A stretch of 64,000 bases of DNA. It comes from Flavobacteriales bacterium. Its GTDB lineage: Bacteria; Bacteroidota; Bacteroidia; Flavobacteriales_E; Vicingaceae. The notes under the pieces are model-generated. The model saw only the letters and a list, made by a program, of their open reading frames with translations. It was not told where the DNA came from and did not search any database. The translations under genes and the position numbers were made by a program. The stretch lies in NCBI GenBank assembly GCA_905339165.1, contig CAJPFH010000014.1:1-64000 (forward strand). Direction: 5' to 3'. The first letter of the stretch is position 1. Each line of letters begins with the position of its first letter. Below, in pieces: positions 1 to 7,409 of the stretch.

Positions 1-141
1 AAAAATGTAAAAGAATTGTTTTTACAAATAGCGAATCTTCCTATGTCCGAACAAAAACAAAAACTATCCGAAGCATTCGACCAATGGAAAGGCAGCAACG
101 AGCAGGTAGACGATGTGTGTGTGATTGGTGTGAGAGTATAA
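1..141 (+). CDS. C-terminal end of SpoIIE-family PP2C-type phosphatase (partial)
   Basis: The reading frame is open from base 1 and ends at TAA 139-141, giving 46 residues of a truncated protein. The tail has the pattern MSEQKQKLSEAFDQWKG, then EQVDDVCVIGVRV, which matches the extreme C-terminus of Bacteroidota SpoIIE/PP2C serine phosphatases, usually fused to TPR or 7TM sensor parts. The VDDVCVIG strand carries one of the metal-binding aspartates of the PP2C fold. Such proteins usually act in partner-switching or stress signalling. Sensor domains lie outside the window, so only the phosphatase end can be assigned. Confidence 0.75.
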   Translation, partial: KNVKELFLQIANLPMSEQKQKLSEAFDQWKGSNEQVDDVCVIGVRV

Positions 142-157
142 AGAATCTTTTTATCAT

Positions 158-2419
158 TTATATCTTTTCCTTATTCGCATTTTGATAGTAAGCTACACTA
201 AATTTAATATCCGTATAGGTATATTCTTCTCCTAATTTTTCCATTATCTCACTTAGTTTGGTACTGTTTATTGTTTTGCAAACAGTAATAATATTTTTCC
301 ACTTTTCTTCATCTACAAAATTGTCTATAGCTAGCATACCTAAGGAAACATAATAAGCTAAATGATTTTCTATTGTAAACACGGTGAGTTTGCGATGTAG
401 GGCAATTTGTTCAATATTTAGACCTGATTGATAAAGCTCAAAACTTATTTTTTTTGTATCGGTTTTTTCTTTCTTTTCTTTAGCTTCTTTCTGGCTTTTA
501 CTATTACATTGGATAGTTGATAGATCATCAATCGTTTTTATTTTTTCCTTGTTTTCGTTTACCGAATTGATCATCTCTTTAGTTAAAATTTCATTGCCAC
601 TAGCAGATTGTGCCATCGCTTCAGCTTTCTTTATTTGTTGAATTTGCTTATAAATAATGGCATCCATTTCAATTAGCTCTTTTATTGTTTTGGTCGTCTT
701 TCGCTCGTCTTTTAATATTTCTATCTTAGTTAGTATTTTTTTTGATAAATTGTTCAGCAAGGGTAAAAAATGCAAAGCGGCAGCATTTATCCTTTCTTTC
801 CACTTTATATTATTTTCTTGAGGGGGGGCATTAAATAAAGAATTTAGCTGAACCTGAAATTTGTCGGCTGTTTTTTTTATGTCTTCAAATTCGCTAATTA
901 TTTCCTTTATCCATTCTGTGGTTTGTTGTTTTTCGTTTTTTTTCTTTTCTGAGGCCAATTCGGAAGTGAACAAATTCAGCTTTAAGAGAGATTCTGTAAA
1001 ATTGAAACATTGTAGAACGTATGATTTTAAAAATATTTTTGATTCTTCCTTAAGTTGTGAATGTAAGAAAGGCAGTTCTGGTTTTGCTTTTGAAAATGTT
1101 TCAATTTCTTTATTGATGTACAAGCTATTAAAATTAATTTCAGAGGTAAGCACCAACCCATGTAAAGAGGTTAATCGAGACAGTGCTACATAAATTTGTC
1201 CCGGAGCAAATGCCTTTCCCACATCAATAATGGCCTTTTCAAAGGTAAGTCCTTGACTTTTGTGAATAGTTATAGCCCAAGCAAGTTTAATGGGATATTG
1301 TTTAAACGAACCAATAACGTGTTCTTCAATTTCGTTTGTAATTTCATTTACGGTAAACCGGACGTTTTCCCATTCGTATTTTTCTACTGAAATAATTTTT
1401 CCTTTATCAAGTTGTACTAATATTTTGTCTTTATGAAGAGTATGTATTTTACCTATCTTTCCATTATAAAAGAGTTGATTTCCGCTAGGGTCGTTTTTAA
1501 TAAAAATAATTTGGGCACCTATTTTAAGTTCTAAATTATTTTCAACCGGAAAATTGTGTTCGCTAAAATCGCCTGTTATTTCGGCCGGGTAGAAGTAGGA
1601 GGGGGTGTCTAGTTTTTCTAGTTCTTGTTTATTTAAGTTTTCTGCTTTGTAATTATGAGTGGTAAGTTGTATGTAGGTATCTTCTTTTGCAGGGGTAAAA
1701 TCTGGTTTGTAATAGCGATTCAGCAGTGCAATATCTTTTTCGTTTATGCTGTTGTTTCTTAGGTTGTTTAGAACTTGAATAAATACATTGTCGGATTGTC
1801 GGTACACTTTATCTAATTCTATGTATATGGGTTTATTTTCCCGTAAAACCCAAGCATCGAAAAAGAAGGCACTAGGGTAGTAATTTTTTAAAATATCCCA
1901 TTCGGCTTCTTTTACCACGGGGGGCAATTGTAGCAGATCGCCAATAAATAGAATCTGAATTCCTCCAAAAGCTAGTTGATTTTTTTTTCGCACGCTTTTA
2001 AGCACGGTGTCAATAGCATCAAGTAAATCGGCTCGCAACATACTTACTTCGTCTATAATAAGCAATTCAATTTCCTGTATTAGTTTTCTTTTACTTTTAT
2101 TTAGCTGGAGTTGTTTTAAGAGAGTGTGTGGTGTATTTATTTTATATGATTCGTTGAGTATATTGGGTAGGTTTTTTTCGGGAATAAATGCTCCAAACGG
2201 AAGTTGAAACAAAGAGTGCAGTGTTACACCACCGGCATTAATAGCGGCAATACCTGTGGGAGCAGCGATTACGGTGTTTTTAAAAGTATTTTTAATTATG
2301 TGTTTCAGAAAAGTGGTTTTTCCGGTTCCGGCTTTTCCTGTTAAAAAAATATGTTTTCCGGTATTGTTTACAAACTTTGCAGCAAGTTCGGCAGGGCTAT
2401 TTTCTGTATTGTTCAACAT
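158..2419 (-). CDS. PIF1-like ATP-dependent DNA helicase with C-terminal HTH domain
   Basis: A 753-residue superfamily 1 helicase of the PIF1/RecD2 type. Walker A is GKAGTGKTT (about 28-36), Walker B is IIDEVSM (121-127), and the conserved late motif AWAITIHKSQGLTFEKAIID lies near 380-400, followed by YVALSR. The last third is a charged coiled-coil region and then a helix-turn-helix segment (SGLNIEQIALHRKLTVFTIENHL) like the HTH_40 domain found on RecQ/YpbB-type proteins. The family unwinds DNA with 5' to 3' polarity and handles structured DNA; the specific role here is unknown. The ATG start lies 3 bases after the mnmE stop on the same strand, so the two are probably cotranscribed. Confidence 0.9.
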   Translation of the reverse strand: MLNNTENSPAELAAKFVNNTGKHIFLTGKAGTGKTTFLKHIIKNTFKNTVIAAPTGIAAINAGGVTLHSLFQLPFGAFIPEKNLPNILNESYKINTPHTLLKQLQLNKSKRKLIQEIELLIIDEVSMLRADLLDAIDTVLKSVRKKNQLAFGGIQILFIGDLLQLPPVVKEAEWDILKNYYPSAFFFDAWVLRENKPIYIELDKVYRQSDNVFIQVLNNLRNNSINEKDIALLNRYYKPDFTPAKEDTYIQLTTHNYKAENLNKQELEKLDTPSYFYPAEITGDFSEHNFPVENNLELKIGAQIIFIKNDPSGNQLFYNGKIGKIHTLHKDKILVQLDKGKIISVEKYEWENVRFTVNEITNEIEEHVIGSFKQYPIKLAWAITIHKSQGLTFEKAIIDVGKAFAPGQIYVALSRLTSLHGLVLTSEINFNSLYINKEIETFSKAKPELPFLHSQLKEESKIFLKSYVLQCFNFTESLLKLNLFTSELASEKKKNEKQQTTEWIKEIISEFEDIKKTADKFQVQLNSLFNAPPQENNIKWKERINAAALHFLPLLNNLSKKILTKIEILKDERKTTKTIKELIEMDAIIYKQIQQIKKAEAMAQSASGNEILTKEMINSVNENKEKIKTIDDLSTIQCNSKSQKEAKEKKEKTDTKKISFELYQSGLNIEQIALHRKLTVFTIENHLAYYVSLGMLAIDNFVDEEKWKNIITVCKTINSTKLSEIMEKLGEEYTYTDIKFSVAYYQNANKEKI

Positions 2420-2422
2420 ATT

Positions 2423-3832
2423 TTATTTTCCAATACAAAAGCGACTGAATATGGTACCCAAAATATCTTTATCAATGTCTATGGCCCCGGTAATTTCTCC
2501 TAAATGACGTAATGCATCACGTATATCTAAGGCCAATAATTCGGAAGAAATATTGTTGTTTAATCCTTGCTGTACATTATGTATTGATTGTAAAGATTTT
2601 TGAAGAGCCTCGTAGTGCCTTGTGTTAGAAACAATGCTTTGCTCACTTTGTAAAACATTGGTGTTAATGAGCGAAAGAAGTTTTTCTTTTAACAGAGATA
2701 GATTTTTACCTGTTTTGGCCGATATAAAAAGCGGAGAAAGTGTATCGGAATACAATAGAGTAGTTTGTTCTCCTGTACCTTCATCTATTTTGTTTCCAAT
2801 AGTTAACAGAGGAGTGTTGGCATCGGAAAGTTTGTTTTTTATTTCAGATACATCATGTTCTACTTCAGAAGCGGTATCTTTTATGGTATCGAATAGATAA
2901 AGCACCACAGAGGCTTGTTTAATTTTTTCGTAGGTTTTTTCTATGCCTATTTTTTCTATACGGTCATTCGAATGGCGAATGCCTGCGGTATCTATAAACC
3001 TGAAATGAATTCCTCCGAGAGTAATTTCTTCTTCAATAGTATCGCGGGTAGTGCCCGGTATTTCTGAAACAATAGCCCTGTTTTCATTTAGCAAGGCATT
3101 CAGCAAAGTAGATTTTCCAACATTGGGTTTGCCGATAATAGCTACCGGTACCCCCAACTTAAAAACATTGCCCAAGGAAAATGATTCAGCCAGCGATTGT
3201 ATTTTATTTTTTAATTGTTCAATTAAATTTTTTAGTTCTTCGCGATTGGCAAACTCTACATCTTCTTCCGAGAAATCTAATTCCAATTCAATCAATGCAG
3301 CAAATTGTATTAATTGTTCTCTAAGTAGATTAATTTCGTTTGAAAAACCTCCACGCATTTGTTGCATGGCCATTTTATGCGAAACCTCCGAGTCGGAAGC
3401 AATTAAATCGGCAACGGCTTCGGCCTGCGATAAATCTAACTTTTTATTTAAAAAAGCACGCAACGTAAATTCTCCCGCTTTAGCCATGCGAGCTCCGTTG
3501 TGCACTAGTAATTGTATAATTTGCTGCTGAATATATAAGGAGCCATGGCAACTGATTTCAATCATATCTTCACCGGTGTAAGAGTGCGGATTCTTAAAAA
3601 TTGAAATTAAGACTTCATCGAGGAGGGTATTATCCGAATAAATTTCTCCAAAATGAAGAGTATGAGTTTTAACCTCTTTTGCCGTAAATCTTTTTAAATT
3701 TTTTTTTCTGAATATTTTCTCAATAATGGTGTGGGCCTTATTCCCTGATAGGCGAATGATAGCAATGGCTCCGGTACCCTGTGCGGTAGCCGGGGCACAT
3801 ATTGTATCTTGGTAATGATTTAATTGTGGCAT
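2423..3832 (-). CDS. mnmE: tRNA uridine-5-carboxymethylaminomethyl synthesis GTPase MnmE
   Basis: MnmE works with MnmG to install the 5-carboxymethylaminomethyl group on wobble uridine 34 of certain tRNAs. The order is an N-terminal formyl-THF-binding domain, a helical domain, an inserted G domain, and the C-terminal catalytic tetrapeptide CIGK. The G domain shows GKPNVGKST (about 234-242), DTAGIR (281-286) and NKID (347-350). I place the start at ATG 3830-3832 (MPQLNHYQDTICAPATAQG), because the reading frame upstream of it adds 11 residues the family lacks; this gives 469 residues. It is divergent from the DUF6340 lipoprotein gene, so the short gap 3833-3887 should hold both promoters. Confidence 0.97.
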   Translation of the reverse strand: MPQLNHYQDTICAPATAQGTGAIAIIRLSGNKAHTIIEKIFRKKNLKRFTAKEVKTHTLHFGEIYSDNTLLDEVLISIFKNPHSYTGEDMIEISCHGSLYIQQQIIQLLVHNGARMAKAGEFTLRAFLNKKLDLSQAEAVADLIASDSEVSHKMAMQQMRGGFSNEINLLREQLIQFAALIELELDFSEEDVEFANREELKNLIEQLKNKIQSLAESFSLGNVFKLGVPVAIIGKPNVGKSTLLNALLNENRAIVSEIPGTTRDTIEEEITLGGIHFRFIDTAGIRHSNDRIEKIGIEKTYEKIKQASVVLYLFDTIKDTASEVEHDVSEIKNKLSDANTPLLTIGNKIDEGTGEQTTLLYSDTLSPLFISAKTGKNLSLLKEKLLSLINTNVLQSEQSIVSNTRHYEALQKSLQSIHNVQQGLNNNISSELLALDIRDALRHLGEITGAIDIDKDILGTIFSRFCIGK

Positions 3833-3887
3833 AATTTCTGCAACAAAAGTAGTAACAAAAAGCACTACTTACCTAAATCTTAAAACG

Positions 3888-4871
3888 ATGCGTTATTCTT
3901 CCTTTCTATCATCATGCCTTATTATTTGCTTATTTCATTCTTGCAAATCTTCTTTAAACATTTCGGTGCTTAGGCCCGCAAGTGTCGATATTCCTAAAAA
4001 TGTTAAAAAGATGGTAGTGTTAAACAATACCTTGTTGCGAAACAAAACCAGCAAAGCTGTGGTAGAAGGTATTTTAACCGGAGAACAATTATATGGCGAC
4101 AAAAACGCTTCCTTGGCTTGTGTAAACGCTTTGGTACGCGGAATTAACAACAGTAAAATGTATTCGGCTTCCTATCGTGGTGAAAAAGAAGTGTTGAATT
4201 TCGACAATAGCGTTAATTGGGAAGCGGTAAAGGAAATTTGCGATAAAGAAAATGCCGAGATTTTAGTATCCCTCGATTTTTTTGATACCAATTCCGGTTT
4301 AGGAGCCAAAGTATTGGGAGGCGTTAATCAGGTAGCAGGTACAGCTCATTTTTCTATTTATTTTCCGATTGAGCAACTTTTAATAAGTGATTTTGTAGTA
4401 ACCGACTATAAGGCTACGGGAGCGGCATCACCTAGTTTGCATCCTTTAGCGGTTATAAACGATGCGGTGGTTAAAAGCGAATTGTTGGTGGCAGTGGGAG
4501 AAACAGTGGGGGCCAAAGCCTCATCGGAAATTGTGCCTACCTGGATTTGGGTAAACAGAATGTTTTATATTGGAGGAGGAAGGGAATTGCGTTTTACTAA
4601 ACACCTTATTAGAAATGGAAACTGGGATATGGCCGAACAAAAACTCATTGAACTTACAGGTTCTATTAAAGACCGAAAAGTAAGGAAAGCGAATTATAAT
4701 TTGGCCATGGTAAAAGAGGCTCAGGGCGATTTGGAATCAGCCATTAAATATGCCGAAATAGCTGCCTTTACATTTAATGATAAACATGCAGCCGCATACC
4801 TGCCTATATTAAAAATGAGGCAGAATGACGAAGCTCGTTTGGCCTATCAGTTACAGCCCGAAAATAAATAA
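3888..4871 (+). CDS. DUF6340-family lipoprotein with C-terminal TPR-like repeat
   Basis: A 327-residue exported protein. The N-terminus is a signal peptide ending in a lipobox-like FHSC (Cys19), so it is probably membrane-anchored. The body (phrases such as VDIPKNVKKMVVLNNTLL and NWEAVKEICDKENAEILVSL) resembles the DUF6340 family of Bacteroidota lipoproteins. Near residues 262-295 a helical pair (ARKANYNLAMVKEAQGDLE-like, then AIKYAEIAA) reads as a TPR unit. No catalytic motif is visible and the function is unknown. Its 3' end converges on the thioredoxin-like gene 9 bases away. Confidence 0.8.
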   Translation: MRYSSFLSSCLIICLFHSCKSSLNISVLRPASVDIPKNVKKMVVLNNTLLRNKTSKAVVEGILTGEQLYGDKNASLACVNALVRGINNSKMYSASYRGEKEVLNFDNSVNWEAVKEICDKENAEILVSLDFFDTNSGLGAKVLGGVNQVAGTAHFSIYFPIEQLLISDFVVTDYKATGAASPSLHPLAVINDAVVKSELLVAVGETVGAKASSEIVPTWIWVNRMFYIGGGRELRFTKHLIRNGNWDMAEQKLIELTGSIKDRKVRKANYNLAMVKEAQGDLESAIKYAEIAAFTFNDKHAAAYLPILKMRQNDEARLAYQLQPENK

Positions 4872-4880
4872 TCAAGTATT

Positions 4881-5348
4881 TTATTTATTCAAAAAAGTGG
4901 TTATACTTTCTTTTTCACTTTCCGTTTTTAAAATGAATGTTTTTACTAATTCATTTTTGTAGGTCAAAAATAGGCCAACATTTACAATGTTAAATTTTAA
5001 CTTATCGATTCTTTTTTCTGAATCAATGTAGAAACTAATTTTTTTATTGAACATTTCTTCTTTTATCGTACTATTTGATGAAATTACTATAATATTTTTA
5101 TTAAATCTGTTTATCAACGTACCAATATTATTTATAGAATTAGATATACACCCCTTACAATTAAAAGCAGAAAACATAATTATTAAGGTACTGTCTGAGT
5201 TTAGTTTGATATTATGTTGTGTTGATAAATAGTTACTTAATACGGCAAAATCTTTTTTCTCATCTAAAATTATTTTTTTTGCACAAACTTCAGAGGTAGG
5301 CATCATTGGTAACAAGCATGTAAATAGAATTAAAAGGGAAGTTTTCAT
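4881..5348 (-). CDS. Secreted thioredoxin-like protein with CKGC motif
   Basis: 155 residues with an N-terminal signal peptide ending near SEVCA. After it comes a thioredoxin-like core: a beta strand STLIIMFSAF followed by C64-K-G-C67 at the start of a helix, then a strand NIIVISSN and a later IVNVGLFLTY strand. CxxC at this place suggests a redox or reductase-like role outside the cytoplasm, but the protein is short and the cis-Pro loop is not evident. The start overlaps the upstream gene's stop by 4 bases (ATGA type), so translation is probably coupled. The gene is visibly more AT-rich than the flanking mnmE and DUF5686 regions. Confidence 0.65.
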   Translation of the reverse strand: MKTSLLILFTCLLPMMPTSEVCAKKIILDEKKDFAVLSNYLSTQHNIKLNSDSTLIIMFSAFNCKGCISNSINNIGTLINRFNKNIIVISSNSTIKEEMFNKKISFYIDSEKRIDKLKFNIVNVGLFLTYKNELVKTFILKTESEKESITTFLNK

Positions 5349-6454
5349 TTATACACAATTTTGAAAGCTGAATATGTAACGGAATTTGGTTTATTCTCTC
5401 TATTTAGTAGATATATTTTGTCGTCTTTAGTAAAGCAGTGATAGTATAAATATTTTTTTTGGTCAAATATAAATTCATTTAGAAAGTTTAAATTTTCATC
5501 AAATACAATTAGTGAAAATGGTTTATCTTCAAATTCGTTTAAATAACCGTCTTCATTATAAAAATTAATTCTGTGTATATAAATTCTAAAATATAAATTA
5601 TAAAACTTGTTGTACAATATCTTGTCATATCTTGGTTCTTCAATAATGTATCTTTTTAAAAAGGCAAAATTCCCCACACTATCATTTGGATAGATTTTAG
5701 GATCTGAATGATAACGGCTAGTAATATTTTTTTTCGATATTTTATTTTCTTCATTGAGTTTAAGTAATTTCCCTACACTACGAAACCCATACACTAAATC
5801 CTTTGTGTGTGTGTTCAATGCCGAATAAATATAATAGTCCCTATAATTCATTTTTCCGTTAAATTCTTCAGGCCATTGGGCAGTTAATTTTGTTTCGAAA
5901 GGTTTTTGTATAGAAATTGCCATATCGGGTTTTGTTCTATAGTAGAGTTCTCTCTCAGAGTCTGTTCTGACAGAGATATCTGTACGTATAGCTTGAACAT
6001 ATATATTGTTGCCAACTTTTCTGATAGGACAAAATGAAGCACTGAATGTGAAATTATCATTAAAATCAAAATTTGACAAGGAATAAAAAACACTCTTTAA
6101 GCTACCACTTTTTAAGTTTAAAAGATAAAGTTCATTTGTAGACTCTGGTATAAGAAATATAGAGTCGTAGGAATGAAAATAAAAATTATACTTTTTGTCA
6201 TACAAACTATCATTCCAAAGAGTAAAACTGCGATTTGATATAGTATTTTGGTTATTCACGTTATAAATTAAAAAGGATGGTGTTTTTTTTCTTAGAATAA
6301 TAAGTTCCTGATTATTACTTGATTCTTGAACTTGCCTTATATCAGAAACATCTAAAGAATCAATAATAAAATTTGAATTTTCAGATATATTCACGCTTTT
6401 TTTTGAGCAAAAAAGCAAAGAAAAAAGTATTATTAAGTTGGTAAGTTTTAACAT
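5345..6454 (-). CDS. DUF4221-like (beta-propeller type) lipoprotein
   Basis: 369 residues with a hydrophobic N-terminus ending LLFC (Cys16), a possible but imperfect lipobox. The rest is a run of beta-strand repeats (for example SIFLIPESTNELYLLNL, SLIVFDENLNFLNEF) with the segment YDKILYNKFYNLYFRIYIH, which is the hallmark-like stretch of DUF4221 proteins in Bacteroidota. These are thought to be surface or periplasmic propellers of unknown function. It overlaps the thioredoxin-like gene by 4 bases and follows the small cysteine-rich lipoprotein gene by 59 bases on the same strand. The DUF assignment is from memory of the family and is moderate. Confidence 0.65.
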   Translation of the reverse strand: MLKLTNLIILFSLLFCSKKSVNISENSNFIIDSLDVSDIRQVQESSNNQELIILRKKTPSFLIYNVNNQNTISNRSFTLWNDSLYDKKYNFYFHSYDSIFLIPESTNELYLLNLKSGSLKSVFYSLSNFDFNDNFTFSASFCPIRKVGNNIYVQAIRTDISVRTDSERELYYRTKPDMAISIQKPFETKLTAQWPEEFNGKMNYRDYYIYSALNTHTKDLVYGFRSVGKLLKLNEENKISKKNITSRYHSDPKIYPNDSVGNFAFLKRYIIEEPRYDKILYNKFYNLYFRIYIHRINFYNEDGYLNEFEDKPFSLIVFDENLNFLNEFIFDQKKYLYYHCFTKDDKIYLLNRENKPNSVTYSAFKIVYK

Positions 6455-6513
6455 TCAACAGTTGAATTATAAAGGCACAAATAGAATATACCATTTGCGC
6501 CTTGAATTACTAA

Positions 6514-7032
6514 TTATCTACACTCACAATTTGCATCATCGGTAACATCTACAGCAAATTTAACATCATTTAATGTATAATTTGTTGGCGAGGCACTTGA
6601 ATCTATCGCAATATAAAAAATATCAGGACTCATAGCACTAGTCTCTTTAACCAAATGAACTCTTCCTAGTTGAAGTAAGAGTAATTCTTCTTCTTGTTTA
6701 TAGAAGTTTGGAAATTGAGCACTCCAATTTTCTTCATTGCTGAAAAACAGTGATACTGTGTCACTTAGAATAGCCAAATCTAGGTTATAAAGAATACTTG
6801 TATTGCAAGGCTTTACTTTAGAGCAGTTGTCTTTTGGTGTGTTGCATGACCACTCACCTTCAAAAACGTCTAAATTGTAATTAAAATCAACACATAAATC
6901 TTTTTGTTGATTTTTATTAGTTGAAGCTATCATTTTTTGATTTGTATCGGTTGATAATTTCTCTTTTGAACAAGCATATGCAAATAGAGGTATTATTATT
7001 GTGTAGAAACATATATTTTTTAAAGATTTCAT
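6514..7032 (-). CDS. Hypothetical cysteine-rich lipoprotein
   Basis: 172 residues, not recognised. The signal peptide ends FAYAC (Cys21), a good lipobox, so the mature protein is probably lipid-anchored. A central segment (about 47-80) has four cysteines (DLCVDF, WSCNTP, DNCSK, KPCNTS) and the extreme C-terminus is NCECR, so disulfides or metal binding are possible. It is the first gene of an AT-rich minus-strand trio with the DUF4221-like and thioredoxin-like genes. A CxxC thioredoxin-like partner next to a cysteine-rich lipoprotein suggests, but does not prove, that one acts on the other's thiols. Confidence 0.6.
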   Translation of the reverse strand: MKSLKNICFYTIIIPLFAYACSKEKLSTDTNQKMIASTNKNQQKDLCVDFNYNLDVFEGEWSCNTPKDNCSKVKPCNTSILYNLDLAILSDTVSLFFSNEENWSAQFPNFYKQEEELLLLQLGRVHLVKETSAMSPDIFYIAIDSSASPTNYTLNDVKFAVDVTDDANCECR

Positions 7033-7409
7033 GTTTTTTAGTTTTAAAGTATATACTTATAATTTTTTTGTTATAATATTTAAAAGTATAAGTCAAGGAG
7101 GGTGTTTAGAATTAAAAACAATGAATACCTGAGGTAAAGAAAAAATTTTATGAACTAAAAAGTAGGACGATAGATTCTGATAGTGTGATTTTACGAGTTC
7201 GTGTATGTATGTATGTATGTATGTAACATCTCGCTATCTCTTGAGAGAACGAAGATAATATAAATATTTTAGATGTCAAAATATTTTCTTAATTAAATGT
7301 TGTATGTAATTTCGATAAAATGCATTAGTTATAGTTTTTAGTTAGTTTTGAATAGTTGGATTCTAACTTATATAAAAAACGAATAATTGATTAAGTAGCT
7401 TTAAATTAC
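7033..7409. other. Intergenic region, AT-rich, with a tetranucleotide repeat
   Basis: 377 bases between two divergently transcribed genes. It contains the tetranucleotide run described separately and otherwise only AT-rich sequence. I see no tRNA cloverleaf, no open frame with coding character and no clear terminator. It should contain the promoters of both flanking genes, but no convincing TAnnTTTG core with a correctly spaced upstream box was found. Confidence 0.7.
7203..7225. repeat. Tetranucleotide microsatellite (GTAT)n
   Basis: Five full GTAT units plus GTA form an uninterrupted 23-base tract. It is about 185 bases upstream of the DUF5686 start and about 170 bases upstream of the cysteine-rich lipoprotein start. 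Tetranucleotide tracts mutate by slipped-strand mispairing and in some bacteria switch surface genes; here the tract is noncoding and any effect would be on promoter spacing. Confidence 0.9.

Noticed and set aside
3051-3530. Antisense open frame of 159 codons opposite mnmE
   Set aside because: mnmE on the other strand is certain, and the antisense product has no recognisable fold.
4862-4892. AT-rich inverted repeat between DUF6340 and thioredoxin-like genes
   Set aside because: Only A-T pairs; too weak to be called a terminator, although the convergent position would suit one.
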